Shown here: piece after piece, positions 1-8,072 of the stretch
Numbering within the stretch: position 1 is the first letter of the stretch
Layout of the letters: each line of letters begins with the position of its first letter
Source: a virus
Virus record (IMG/VR): IMGVR_UViG_3300045918_000046
Coordinates: 1-32,669 of that record
Length of the DNA: 32,669 nt
Direction: 5' to 3' (one strand)
Translations under genes and position numbers: made by a program
The notes under the pieces: generated by a model
What the model was told of the DNA's origin: nothing
Database searches by the model: none
The model's input: the letters and a program-made list of their open reading frames with translations, nothing else

Positions 1-1054
1 CCATTTCAAAACGAGTCGTAAGTGCTTGTACTAATTGTTCTGGACTTAGTTTTTTATGCTTACGTTCTATAAAATCATATACGTCATCTAAATAATCATC
101 AAACTTATCTTCTTTAATGGTAGATTCGCCGCCGGTTGCATAAGTATGATCACCCTGTGATATCGATGTTAATATTTCTTTCAACCTACTAACTGTCATA
201 GAACCATTATTTAAAGCCAAAATTTCATTATTGTTGAATTTACCACTTTTCGCAACCAAATCCGAAACTTGTTGCAATGATGCTAAACTATTTTTTGCAC
301 TTCCTTCTGCTTCCCCAGCCTTATACACTTGTTTAACTGCACCAGCAGCTTTACCAACTACTTGACTTGCATTATTATATGCACCCGAAATAGCATTACC
401 GGCTGCATCAAACTTTTGACCGACTTGATTAGCTACATTTTGTACGTTTGCTTTAAGAGCATTTGCACCCTGTGCTACTTTATTTCCCACAGCAGCAGAT
501 GCATTTTGTACTGCACCACCAACAGCGTTACTTACTGCTTTTGCACCGTTAGCTACCTTATTACCTGCCCATCCAGCAACTTTTGATAATCCACTATATA
601 CACCTTCGCCTAATTTGTCAATTTGTTGCTCGTTTAATTTACCTGTTTTAATCATCGAAATCACTTTAGCTGATTCAACAACGTACATCTTACGATATTT
701 TGCCTCCATGTCAGTTGATTTAGCAATAGAAATAATTTTTTGTGCTTCTTCTACAACAATCTTTTTCTTGGATGCTATACGATCTGTTTTTGATTCCATT
801 AAATTTAACTTAGCATAAGCTGGATTAATTGATTCATTTACATCTTCGGCTTCTTTAATAATATCCGAATACTTACGAAAGAAATCAGCTCCGGATTCTT
901 TTACGTTTGATGCTTTTTTAGTTACTACTTGTTTTGTATCCCCAGCACACGCACATGGTTCTTTTTTACATTTTTTGCAAAGATCAAATTTAATCTCATC
1001 TTTGGCTTCAACTAATGTTTTAAAATTTTTGAAAAATTCCGCCGAGTTACTCAT
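1..1054 (-). CDS. Prohead scaffold-like protein (gp22 position), partial
   Basis: Open from an ATG at 1054 to the window edge (351 codons, no stop). The ATG lies one base after the gp21 stop, and the GGAG at the end of gp21 serves as ribosome binding site, so the two are translationally coupled. The N-terminus begins MSNSAEFFKNFKTLVEAKDE and has a small Cys cluster (CKKCKKEPCAC, about residues 26-36). The middle (about residues 140-220) is an Ala/Asn/Val-rich run of imperfect helical repeats (GNKVANGAKAV, GNKVAQGANAL), as expected for an elongated helical core protein. In T4 the gene after 21 is 22, the main scaffold protein, which gp21 degrades during maturation. The assignment rests on position and helical composition; I do not recognise the sequence itself. 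The C-terminus is missing. Confidence 0.55.
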   Translation of the reverse strand, partial: MSNSAEFFKNFKTLVEAKDEIKFDLCKKCKKEPCACAGDTKQVVTKKASNVKESGADFFRKYSDIIKEAEDVNESINPAYAKLNLMESKTDRIASKKKIVVEEAQKIISIAKSTDMEAKYRKMYVVESAKVISMIKTGKLNEQQIDKLGEGVYSGLSKVAGWAGNKVANGAKAVSNAVGGAVQNASAAVGNKVAQGANALKANVQNVANQVGQKFDAAGNAISGAYNNASQVVGKAAGAVKQVYKAGEAEGSAKNSLASLQQVSDLVAKSGKFNNNEILALNNGSMTVSRLKEILTSISQGDHTYATGGESTIKEDKFDDYLDDVYDFIERKHKKLSPEQLVQALTTRFEM

Positions 1055-1055
1055 A

Positions 1056-1709
1056 TTATCTCCAATTTAGCTCTTTAATAGCTTTAATCATTTCTTCTTT
1101 TACAAACTTTTGTACCTTACGATCTTGAATTGCTTCGGCTGACATTTCAAACAATTTATGTCCGTGTTTCCTATTAGCTAAACCTTCATAAATTGCACTT
1201 GGCCAAGCATTAGGCGCTGAAGGTTGTGCTACAATATCCACAGTTACTATTTCAAAGTCGCTTACGTATCCTGTGGCTTCATTAACATTGCCCGAACCTC
1301 TTGAACTTACACCTAGTTTTACTCCTGCCTCTAATATTGACTTAACAATATTCCCCATTGGCGTTGGTAATACTTTTAATTTACCTAGTCCATTAGCCCC
1401 ATCCATTTGCATCTTTACTATGACATGACTTGCTCTATCTAATTCAATTTTTAGATCATCCGGATGATCTAAAGCACCGAAAATTGGAATACTCTGTTCA
1501 ATCTGTTCTTGAATCATATCAACAGCTTTTTTTATTTCATGAACTGGATATATGCGTTGATTTGCATTTTTTACATTTCCTTGGATAAAAATTCCAGACA
1601 TGTGTAACGTTTTTCCGGGATTACCTAATGCATCAGTGGAATCTTCAAGAAATACTTTACTCTGTCCTAAATTAGGATTAACATATTCATGTAATGCTAC
1701 TTTTGACAT
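1056..1709 (-). CDS. gp21: Prohead core protease gp21
   Basis: A 217-aa serine protease of the T4 gp21 / herpesvirus assemblin type, which cleaves scaffold and capsid proteins inside the prohead. It has the family order of motifs: SGIFIQGNVKNANQRIYP (residues 38-55), the catalytic His in ALDHPDD (His82), the Ser motif GVSSRGSG (residues 133-140, nucleophile Ser135 or Ser136), and VDIVAQPSAPNAW (residues 157-169), where a third catalytic residue (Asp158) is expected. Length matches T4 gp21 (212 aa). It starts at an ATG preceded by AAGGAAATTAT. It sits between an acidic core protein and the scaffold candidate, as in the T4 head operon. Family assignment is confident; the exact catalytic Ser is inferred. 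Confidence 0.93.
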   Translation of the reverse strand: MSKVALHEYVNPNLGQSKVFLEDSTDALGNPGKTLHMSGIFIQGNVKNANQRIYPVHEIKKAVDMIQEQIEQSIPIFGALDHPDDLKIELDRASHVIVKMQMDGANGLGKLKVLPTPMGNIVKSILEAGVKLGVSSRGSGNVNEATGYVSDFEIVTVDIVAQPSAPNAWPSAIYEGLANRKHGHKLFEMSAEAIQDRKVQKFVKEEMIKAIKELNWR

Positions 1710-1793
1710 ATAATTTCCTTAACTACCTCAACGAACCCATTTTATAATCACTTCCATAACCACGGGGTGTCATATTATTCTAAAGTACGTAAC

Positions 1794-1819
1794 AAGCGGA
1801 TAAGTTTCCAAACCCGCTT
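1794..1819 (-). terminator. Hairpin between acidic core gene and gp21
   Basis: AAGCGG (1794-1799) pairs with CCGCTT (1814-1819), with an inner GTTT/AAAC stem and a four-base bulge. It lies 14 bases past the stop of the 1833-2834 gene. There is no T-run on the minus strand, so it could be an RNA-processing or attenuation hairpin rather than a true terminator. Confidence 0.3.
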
Positions 1820-1832
1820 TATCGTATTAATA

Positions 1833-2834
1833 TTACTTACGTGTTACTTTCTTAGCTACTGGTTTACGACGTGCCGACTCAATTACGCTTGTCTTATTTT
1901 GACTAGCTGGGTCTGTATTTTTCGCACCTGCTGGAGAACCATCTTTAGCTGTTGGTTTCGAAACCTTAGCTAATGATTTAACACCTGCTTTAGAACCTGG
2001 TGTATTTTGGAACTTACCTGCTCCTGGCAAATCACCACGTTTCTTTGAATACTCGTTGCTTGGTTGTGGTACTGCTTTTCCGTCTGGAGATGCGTTAGAA
2101 CCTCCACGAGCGATATTAGCGGAAGTTCCACCCATATCGTTTTTACCACCGATAGAAGTTGATTTTTTATTAACTGGAACTGAACCCTCTGTACCAACTA
2201 ATTTACCATCTTCTGTTTTTGCGTTAGGCAATGTAACTTTTTCTACGTATTCACGCATTAGATCTGCAGGAGATTTACGTCCTTCAGAATATATTGAGTT
2301 ACTTTCTTCTATTTCTTCTTCAGAATCTGTATCGCTTAGGTCTTCTTCAGAATCTGTATCGCTTAGGTCTTCTTCAGAATCTGTATCATCGCCTAGATCC
2401 ATACTATCTTCTTCAGAATCGTCGCCTAAATCTGTTCCATCTTCGTCTGCCATCAACTGATCAAATTCAGCTTTAAGTTCGTCGATTGCGTCTTCTAAAT
2501 CCATAACGCGGTCTTCTAACTCTTCTCCGTCAGCTTCTATACTATCATCTCCGCCTGAATCCACTGAGTCATCGTCTAGATCCATGCTACCTTCCTCGTC
2601 CTCAATGTCGTCGTCTTCTTGGAAATGATCCCCGTCAATAACATCTTCGTCATGTTCTAATTCATCTGCAAAGCGATCACCTGTTTCAAGTCCGCTTTGG
2701 ATGTTATCTTCTTCAGCCAAGCTCTCATAAATATCGCGAGATTTACTGATTACGATCTGATGGAAAAGCGCCTTAGCTTTTGCTTCATCTTCGTTAATAA
2801 TATACTCAATTAATTTTTCAAATTTACTGGCCAT
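1833..2834 (-). CDS. Highly acidic prohead core-like protein
   Basis: A 333-aa protein in the slot of T4 genes 67/68, between portal and protease. The N-terminus (MASKFEKLIEYIINEDEAKA) is helical, followed by LFHQIVISKSRDIYESL, a pattern I associate with core proteins of T4-like phages. Residues about 45-185 are extremely rich in Asp/Glu, with tandem DSEEDLSDT units encoded by a 27-bp direct repeat. The C-terminal half is Gly/Ser/Lys-rich, low in predicted order, and ends in a basic tail (ARRKPVAKKVTRK). A polyanionic, disordered internal head protein fits the role of T4 gp67/gp68: shaping the core and being cut by gp21. The ATG is preceded by AAAGGAG. Function is inferred from position and composition only. 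Confidence 0.6.
   Translation of the reverse strand: MASKFEKLIEYIINEDEAKAKALFHQIVISKSRDIYESLAEEDNIQSGLETGDRFADELEHDEDVIDGDHFQEDDDIEDEEGSMDLDDDSVDSGGDDSIEADGEELEDRVMDLEDAIDELKAEFDQLMADEDGTDLGDDSEEDSMDLGDDTDSEEDLSDTDSEEDLSDTDSEEEIEESNSIYSEGRKSPADLMREYVEKVTLPNAKTEDGKLVGTEGSVPVNKKSTSIGGKNDMGGTSANIARGGSNASPDGKAVPQPSNEYSKKRGDLPGAGKFQNTPGSKAGVKSLAKVSKPTAKDGSPAGAKNTDPASQNKTSVIESARRKPVAKKVTRK
2314..2387 (-). repeat. 27-bp tandem repeat in acidic core gene
   Basis: A 27-bp unit occurs at 2314-2340 and 2341-2367 as identical copies, followed by the first 20 bases of a third copy (2368-2387). It encodes the repeated peptide DSEEDLSDT. Perfect identity suggests recent duplication or ongoing slippage. Confidence 0.9.
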
Positions 2835-2878
2835 TTTTTACTACTCCTTTATATTTAAATTCTTTTACCATGTAATGT

Positions 2879-2893
2879 CTAGCCGCTTGCTAG
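2879..2893 (-). other. Short perfect hairpin CTAGC/GCTAG
   Basis: CTAGC (2879-2883) and GCTAG (2889-2893) form a perfect five-base stem with a five-base loop in the leader of the acidic core gene, 45-60 bases upstream of its ATG. Its role is unknown; it could be a leader or processing element. Confidence 0.3.
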
Positions 2894-2930
2894 GTACGCT
2901 TAGTATATAGTTATTTAGTATTGTGTTTCA

Positions 2931-2956
2931 GAAAGGTGCTATTTGGAGCACTTTTC
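2931..2956 (-). terminator. Terminator-like stem-loop after gp67-like gene
   Basis: GAAAGGTGCT (2931-2940) pairs with AGCACTTTTC (2947-2956) around a six-base loop. On the minus (sense) strand there is one A:C mismatch and TTTC follows the stem; on the plus strand the stem is complete with one G:T pair. It lies 36 bases past the stop of the small gp67-like gene, so it may separate that gene from the acidic core gene. Confidence 0.45.
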
Positions 2957-2991
2957 AGCGCCATTGGTTAAAAAGAATACTTAAATTTATA

Positions 2992-3237
2992 TTACATGCC
3001 CATTCCACCGCCGGATTCTGCTGGGCGATATTGCGCAGAAACACGTTTTAAATCAGACTCATGTTCTAATGATCTAACGTCATTTAAACGTCGTAACTTA
3101 TTTAATTGCATTAGTGTTAAACGTGTTTTTCTTACATCCGATATCTTTGTAATAGATTGGTCATCTTCTTCAGATGCATACCCAGACGGTAACGCTTTAA
3201 TTGTATCATCGGTTTCAAAAAGTTCGTATATAAACAT
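2992..3237 (-). CDS. Small prohead core-like protein (gp67 position)
   Basis: An 81-aa protein starting at the ATG at 3237 (MFIYELFETDD). The frame extends to a TTG at 3264, but that would add an atypical leader, so the ATG is preferred. The N-terminal third is acidic; the centre (DVRKTRLTLMQLNKLRRLND, about residues 34-53) is a basic amphipathic helix; the tail is Gly-rich (ESGGGMGM). It lies directly after the portal gene, as T4 gene 67 does, and is followed by another acidic core candidate. A GATAAATA late-promoter-like box overlaps its upstream region (3246-3253). No obvious Shine-Dalgarno is seen. The assignment is positional. Confidence 0.6.
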   Translation of the reverse strand: MFIYELFETDDTIKALPSGYASEEDDQSITKISDVRKTRLTLMQLNKLRRLNDVRSLEHESDLKRVSAQYRPAESGGGMGM

Positions 3238-3245
3238 TGTAATTT

Positions 3246-3253
3246 TATTTATC
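3246..3253 (-). promoter_or_regulatory. Late promoter-like GATAAATA
   Basis: The minus strand reads GATAAATA nine bases before the ATG of the gp67-like gene, at the end of the portal gene. It matches the late box used elsewhere here, but the transcript would start at or inside the small gene, so it could serve only downstream genes or be chance. Confidence 0.3.
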
Positions 3254-3266
3254 CAAATAACCAAAT

Positions 3267-6200
3267 TTACATTGGGCCTTGCGCTGGAGGCGCTACAGCT
3301 CCAGCGCTCCTTCCTTGGCCTGCATCAACTGGGGCACCTTCTCCTCCCATATCTTCTCCACCACTCATATCATCTATATTACCTAAATCTGACGAAATTC
3401 CACCAGATGATATACCAACACTACGTAGACTTGAATCTACTGGTTCTGATACCCCTAAGTCTGCATGTTCTTCTGCCCACATTTCCTCATTCTCTTGCAT
3501 TTCTTCTTCGCTTAAATCTAAATATCGTTTAAGTATAAACCGCTTTGACAAATAAGGTACTTGCTCTACTTGTTGGAAAGCTTGAATGCGTTCGGTATCT
3601 ATTTGCACTTGACGGTATTTAGTAAAATTTTGTGGCTCATTAAATTGTAAATCAAATACACTATTATCAATATTAATACCACGGAAACGCATAAACATCT
3701 TAAATTCTTTATCTAACGTGGAAGCAATTAAACTCTGCAAACGTTTACAATACTGATTAAAACGCCATTCTTGAATCATTGCTTGACCTACTTTACCATC
3801 GGTATAGTTATTTGACGATTCTTCTTTATCGCCAGCAGGTAAATAACTTGTTGGAATTCTTAAACCGCGGAATAATCTATTTGAGAAGTACCTTAAATCC
3901 GTAATTTCCCCCAAATTACTGTTTTTAGTGAATATCCCGCTTTCCAGAGCGAAGGTATGGTAATTATGATATTTTTCATCTACGTCAATAGTTAACGTAC
4001 CTACTTCTATTGGCTCTTTTAGATATTCTATTGATACAATCTTATGGTTATATAATTCTACTTCTTTTCTAAATTGTTTCCAATTTTTATATCCGTGTCG
4101 AGTTACGCCCATTGTTAATTGGCTTTCTGTAATTCCCTCTTTATTCCAATTGGCACACACAGTATTATTATTAAGATTCAAATAATAGTTTAAGAATTCA
4201 GAATCTGAATTTAAAATATTAACAATCATTGCACATGTCATTTGATGCGTAGATTTACCTTTTGCAATAGATTGCACCTTATCTAATACATACTTGTCTA
4301 TAATAACTCTTTGATGACCATAATATTTTTCTCGCACACCAGGCGAATTCATAAATTTTGATGACTTTGCTCCAATTTTAGCATTACGTTCAAAATATTC
4401 AGGTGTGTCTTTGAACTTTGCCCAACCTTCTTTTTGTGCGGTTGTATATTTTTCGTAATATTCTAGGTCTTGCAATAACTCATTATGAGTATCAGATGCA
4501 ATAATAAATGCTTTTCTAGAATTATCTGCTCGAATTTCTCGTTCTTCATCTGTATAATTTTCCCAAACTTCAGATGAACGTTTAGCTAAATAATCCGTAT
4601 ATTTTTTCCAAATAATTGGATCTTTCTTCATTTCTTCTAATTTTGCTTTTGCGGCTGCTGTTCCTAATTTTTGCGCTTCTGTTGAAAATCCTATAGATTG
4701 ATGATATTCCTTATGATCAAGCCAATTCATACGCACTAAATTTTTAGGAGAATTATTATATCTATTAACATCCTTATGATGTGTAACATCTTTACCTAGA
4801 TTTGAATATTTTTCATTAAAGATCATAGGTTCTATAATACCAGAATCCTTTAATTCACGAACCACCATACGATGAACAAATTCCCACTTTCTAGTATCAT
4901 TTTGATATACTTGGGTATATTCACGCTTTTTATTCTGACCTAAATCGGCATTTTGAATATTAAATGGTATCATACTCTCACCAACCAACAGATCTTTTGA
5001 TTCAACAAATCCTTTTCCGATAATTGGAAATTTATGATCTGGCGTTACGATAAGTTCTTTACCATTATCTAAAGTAATTTTTAATACTTTAGCAGATTTT
5101 TGAGTTATGCCTGCCCACGAAATAATACCAGGAACAACATGCCCAGTCTCTGGGTCACAAGAATAGACCCAATTTTCTTTTCCATCTTTATATTCTTGTG
5201 TTAATTCTGTTAGATTTAAAGTTCTACCATCTAATAATGGTACTTTGGAGTCCATAGCTAAACATCCGCCTGGTAGTATCTCAACTGATGATCCTCTACC
5301 GTTTTCGGTTTGTGGAAAGAAAAAGTCCTCGTTCATGGAGATCGGATTATATGATGTATCCATCATTGAATTTCCATTTCCAGATTGACTTGGCATTCTA
5401 CGTTGATGTACTTCGTTTTTAACACGTTCAACAAACGCCATAGCTAAATGACTTGGCATATTGCCTACATCAACTTTAAATACACGTCTTTCTGGAGCAC
5501 GTTGCAAACGATAAATTATTACAGCATCTTCTAATAATTCTATTTGTTTGAACACCTTAAAAATAGTTTCAAGCACAGAATTACCAAACGGCCAGGCTAT
5601 ATCTAAACCTTCTGCTAAACTAAGATGTACAATATGTTCTGCATTTATTACAGCTTCGTTTTTACTATTTGAGAATCTAGACCCGCCGGTTTGCACCGAA
5701 GCTTGGGAAGGAGATGTATACGAATCGGTTGCCCCACCAATCTGTGGCTGGTTCATGTAAGTATCAGAGGTTGTTACTGCCGTAACAGTTAGATTTTGCA
5801 GATTGGGATTAAGGTCCTTGATTGCATATTGTTCTGGAGATTTTCCGTCTGATTCATTTACTATAACCTTAGTAACTTTTGACATCTCAACCCATAATAA
5901 TTTAAATGTTTCTGGATCACGCACAAATACTTGATCTCCATATTTTATAACATTACGGAATAACTTAAATATACGCTTGTCAAATTGGTTTAATTTATAC
6001 CATTGTTTAAGTTGGTCTTTGATTATTTTAAGCTCATTGTCGGTTGGTTTTTCATTAAATACTAAGTCAAATGCTGTTCCGTTTTCAATATTAACTTGTG
6101 TGGAGAACTCAGCTAGAATATCTAATGCTGCATTTACTAATTCGTGGGCATCCATCTGTTCATATTGATTATATCTAGTTACTCTATTTGGATGCCCTAT

Positions 6201-6335
6201 ATAAACATCAGGTAGATTACTTTGATAATTTTTCATACCAAAGGATCCTCCTGTTGCACTACTAAATCCATTTATCGGACTAATGTTGCCATTAGACCCA
6301 AAATTTGGCGACTTGAAGTGTTTTTTCCATGACAT
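3267..6335 (-). CDS. gp20: Portal vertex protein gp20, interrupted by an intein
   Basis: The 1022-aa precursor contains a portal protein of about 574 aa (T4 gp20 is 524 aa) and a 448-aa intein. Extein 1 (residues 1-357) has portal motifs such as KYGDQVFVRDPE, HLSLAEGLDIAWPFGNSVLE and LEDAVIIYRLQRAPERRVF, and ends in VEILPGG. Extein 2 (from residue 806) resumes with SNLGEITDLRYFSNRLFRGL, giving the uninterrupted family motif LPGGSNLGEI after splicing. The C-terminus is Gly-, Asp- and Pro-rich. The portal dodecamer forms the head's DNA entry vertex, nucleates prohead assembly and docks terminase and neck. The gene starts six bases after the stop of the upstream homing endonuclease with AAGGA as ribosome binding site, so it may depend on read-through from that gene. 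Confidence 0.96.
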   Translation of the reverse strand: MSWKKHFKSPNFGSNGNISPINGFSSATGGSFGMKNYQSNLPDVYIGHPNRVTRYNQYEQMDAHELVNAALDILAEFSTQVNIENGTAFDLVFNEKPTDNELKIIKDQLKQWYKLNQFDKRIFKLFRNVIKYGDQVFVRDPETFKLLWVEMSKVTKVIVNESDGKSPEQYAIKDLNPNLQNLTVTAVTTSDTYMNQPQIGGATDSYTSPSQASVQTGGSRFSNSKNEAVINAEHIVHLSLAEGLDIAWPFGNSVLETIFKVFKQIELLEDAVIIYRLQRAPERRVFKVDVGNMPSHLAMAFVERVKNEVHQRRMPSQSGNGNSMMDTSYNPISMNEDFFFPQTENGRGSSVEILPGGCLAMDSKVPLLDGRTLNLTELTQEYKDGKENWVYSCDPETGHVVPGIISWAGITQKSAKVLKITLDNGKELIVTPDHKFPIIGKGFVESKDLLVGESMIPFNIQNADLGQNKKREYTQVYQNDTRKWEFVHRMVVRELKDSGIIEPMIFNEKYSNLGKDVTHHKDVNRYNNSPKNLVRMNWLDHKEYHQSIGFSTEAQKLGTAAAKAKLEEMKKDPIIWKKYTDYLAKRSSEVWENYTDEEREIRADNSRKAFIIASDTHNELLQDLEYYEKYTTAQKEGWAKFKDTPEYFERNAKIGAKSSKFMNSPGVREKYYGHQRVIIDKYVLDKVQSIAKGKSTHQMTCAMIVNILNSDSEFLNYYLNLNNNTVCANWNKEGITESQLTMGVTRHGYKNWKQFRKEVELYNHKIVSIEYLKEPIEVGTLTIDVDEKYHNYHTFALESGIFTKNSNLGEITDLRYFSNRLFRGLRIPTSYLPAGDKEESSNNYTDGKVGQAMIQEWRFNQYCKRLQSLIASTLDKEFKMFMRFRGINIDNSVFDLQFNEPQNFTKYRQVQIDTERIQAFQQVEQVPYLSKRFILKRYLDLSEEEMQENEEMWAEEHADLGVSEPVDSSLRSVGISSGGISSDLGNIDDMSGGEDMGGEGAPVDAGQGRSAGAVAPPAQGPM
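3921..5264 (-). mobile_element. Intein in portal gene, with HNH endonuclease domain
   Basis: Precursor residues 358-805. Block A starts at Cys358 (CLAMDSKVPLLDGRTL), block B is LIVTPDHKFPI (His434), and blocks F/G are VDEKYHNYHTFALESG then IFTKN with terminal Asn805; the +1 residue is Ser806. The penultimate residue is Lys instead of the usual His. Between blocks B and F is a roughly 330-aa insert with an HNH-type nuclease motif (VTHHKDVNRYNNSPKNLVRM, residues 518-537), then several helices and a probable DNA-binding region. This makes it a full-length, potentially homing-competent intein. It sits at a conserved portal site, where a homing element is hardest to lose. Confidence 0.93.
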
Positions 6336-6341
6336 ATATTT

Positions 6342-8054
6342 TTAATCCTTTAGTTTAGTACCATTGTCAACAATGCTAGGAGAATACACCCAAGACGATT
6401 GTCCACAATCCCATATACGGTCGTATCCAAGTTCTTGCATCATTTCCCACCCTGTTAAATTTTTATTTTCTATAAGATTAGATATCTTATGTTTTTGAAA
6501 TTTCATACGATTAAACCTATTTTTATAATCTGTGTAAGTATACCCTATGGTAGTTGCTACGTTAACAAATTTAAGATCTTCATATAATTTCCCATTACTC
6601 CATCTCAAATCGCAATAACTAATAATATTTTTTGGATTAAAATGCTTAACGTAATATTTAAATAGTTTACTGGCACCACCAACTATAATATAACTTAGTT
6701 TATTGCAGAAACGTAGTAATTCTATAGACTCTTCATTTTTAAACCTAGCTTTACCAAAAGACATAAACGACACTATTTGATCTTCATAGTATAAACCTAG
6801 TGCTATTGTAGATCCTACTGAACCCTGTAAATGATTAGCATTTAAAAACTCTGTTTGCTCTTTTTTACCTACTACACGGATTTGACATTTACGTGCGTAA
6901 ATTTTTGTAGACATACCTAGAGCATTTTTTATTTTACTTATTACAATATCTTTCTTATATATCCATTCATCGCTAAAAATAGTAAGCAACGTAATACCGC
7001 GTTTGATACACTCTATGCGCTTTAATGAATGATATTTTGAGTCTCTCCCAGAAGATAATTCGGAATGCCAATAAAGGCCGTCGTATTCAATAGCTAAATT
7101 AAATTTTGGTATAAAAATGTCTAATTCTTTAGGTGCTATAATATTTCTACTATTAGAAATATATTCCACTTGTAAGGAATCTAAAAATCGACATAATTCT
7201 TCCTCCTCTTTGCTTTTATCCGGCTGTTTATATAAATGATGCACCTGATGTTTTTTATTAAAATATCTCAAATATGTATCCCCAATACCTAACTTTTCAC
7301 AAGCTTCAGCTCTGGTTAAACCAGTAATAATTTTTGAAAACATTGCATAGTCATTTAAACAATCCATTACTTCTTTTCCAATATGTATCTGCATAGACGC
7401 AGATACACCGTGCAATTTTAATAAAGAACTTCTTCTATTATTAGTAATAGCTATTATCTCTTCTTCTGATCTTTGTGCTAACGTATTCCTAAACTTCTTA
7501 TTTATTGTAGTAGCCTGCAGCGGAAACTCTGCACCGTACTTCTTTAAGTTAGTCGCTTTGACCTTTTCTTGCTGTGCCTTTACCTTCATATGATGTATTT
7601 CGCCGTATTTTTCTAAACAGGCGCGTTGTCTATTTTCTTTAGATTCTCTACTATATGATTTACAATTAACCCCTAACTTACATGTTCGTCTATACCCAAC
7701 ATCAACCGAGGTGAATACACAACTATTACCGCAGGCACATATATGTTTATTATTACCGATCGATAAGTAGTATTCTTCAGATAATTTATACCTTGCCGAA
7801 GACTTACACTTACTCCCTAGTTTACAATAATCATGATATCCAGACGTATATGTATAAAATTCTCGTTTATTGCCACATTTGCATTTAAGAGGACGTCCAT
7901 TTTTAACTATATATACCATTTCTGACATATTTTTTGGGTTATATTCTATAGTGATAGTAGATAACCAATGTAATAATTCTTTATTATTACGTATTGACAT
8001 CATTGCAGCACCAATCGGTTTTGATTCTAAAATAAAGTTTAAAATGTGTTCCAT
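6342..8054 (-). CDS. Free-standing homing endonuclease, Vsr/EDxHD-like
   Basis: A 570-aa protein. N-terminal: two zinc-ribbon-like modules (CKCGNKREF...YCKLGSKC, residues 58-83; CACGNSCVF...CKLGVNC, residues 106-131). Middle: LEKYG/LKKYG repeats (Tyr150 and Tyr173, 23 residues apart) and a helix-turn-helix-like stretch (LTRAEACEKLGIGDTYLRYF, 246-265). Nuclease core: KELDIFIPKFNLAIEYDG then LYWHSE (309-332), with Glu310, Asp312, Glu323 and His330 fitting the Vsr-related EDxHD homing endonucleases. C-terminal: ARKCQIRVV...NHLQGSVGS...GKARF...VGGASKLFKYY, a domain seen in related phage proteins, possibly GNAT-like. It is paralogous to the protein at 18239-19972. It lies between tape measure and portal genes with short gaps. 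No good ribosome binding site is visible, so expression may be low. Confidence 0.82.
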   Translation of the reverse strand: MEHILNFILESKPIGAAMMSIRNNKELLHWLSTITIEYNPKNMSEMVYIVKNGRPLKCKCGNKREFYTYTSGYHDYCKLGSKCKSSARYKLSEEYYLSIGNNKHICACGNSCVFTSVDVGYRRTCKLGVNCKSYSRESKENRQRACLEKYGEIHHMKVKAQQEKVKATNLKKYGAEFPLQATTINKKFRNTLAQRSEEEIIAITNNRRSSLLKLHGVSASMQIHIGKEVMDCLNDYAMFSKIITGLTRAEACEKLGIGDTYLRYFNKKHQVHHLYKQPDKSKEEEELCRFLDSLQVEYISNSRNIIAPKELDIFIPKFNLAIEYDGLYWHSELSSGRDSKYHSLKRIECIKRGITLLTIFSDEWIYKKDIVISKIKNALGMSTKIYARKCQIRVVGKKEQTEFLNANHLQGSVGSTIALGLYYEDQIVSFMSFGKARFKNEESIELLRFCNKLSYIIVGGASKLFKYYVKHFNPKNIISYCDLRWSNGKLYEDLKFVNVATTIGYTYTDYKNRFNRMKFQKHKISNLIENKNLTGWEMMQELGYDRIWDCGQSSWVYSPSIVDNGTKLKD

Positions 8055-8059
8055 GTAGT

Positions 8060-8067
8060 TATTTATG
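8060..8067 (-). promoter_or_regulatory. Late promoter-like CATAAATA before homing endonuclease
   Basis: The minus strand reads CATAAATA in the short gap between the tape measure stop and the endonuclease ATG, six bases before that ATG. The predicted start site would fall near or inside the start codon, so it might make a leaderless message for the endonuclease or mainly serve the portal gene. Confidence 0.4.
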
Positions 8068-8072
8068 CATTT

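Noticed and set aside
2056-2460. A 134-codon plus-strand frame opposite the acidic core gene
   Set aside because: Ser-rich mirror of the Asp/Glu repeats, without start signals.
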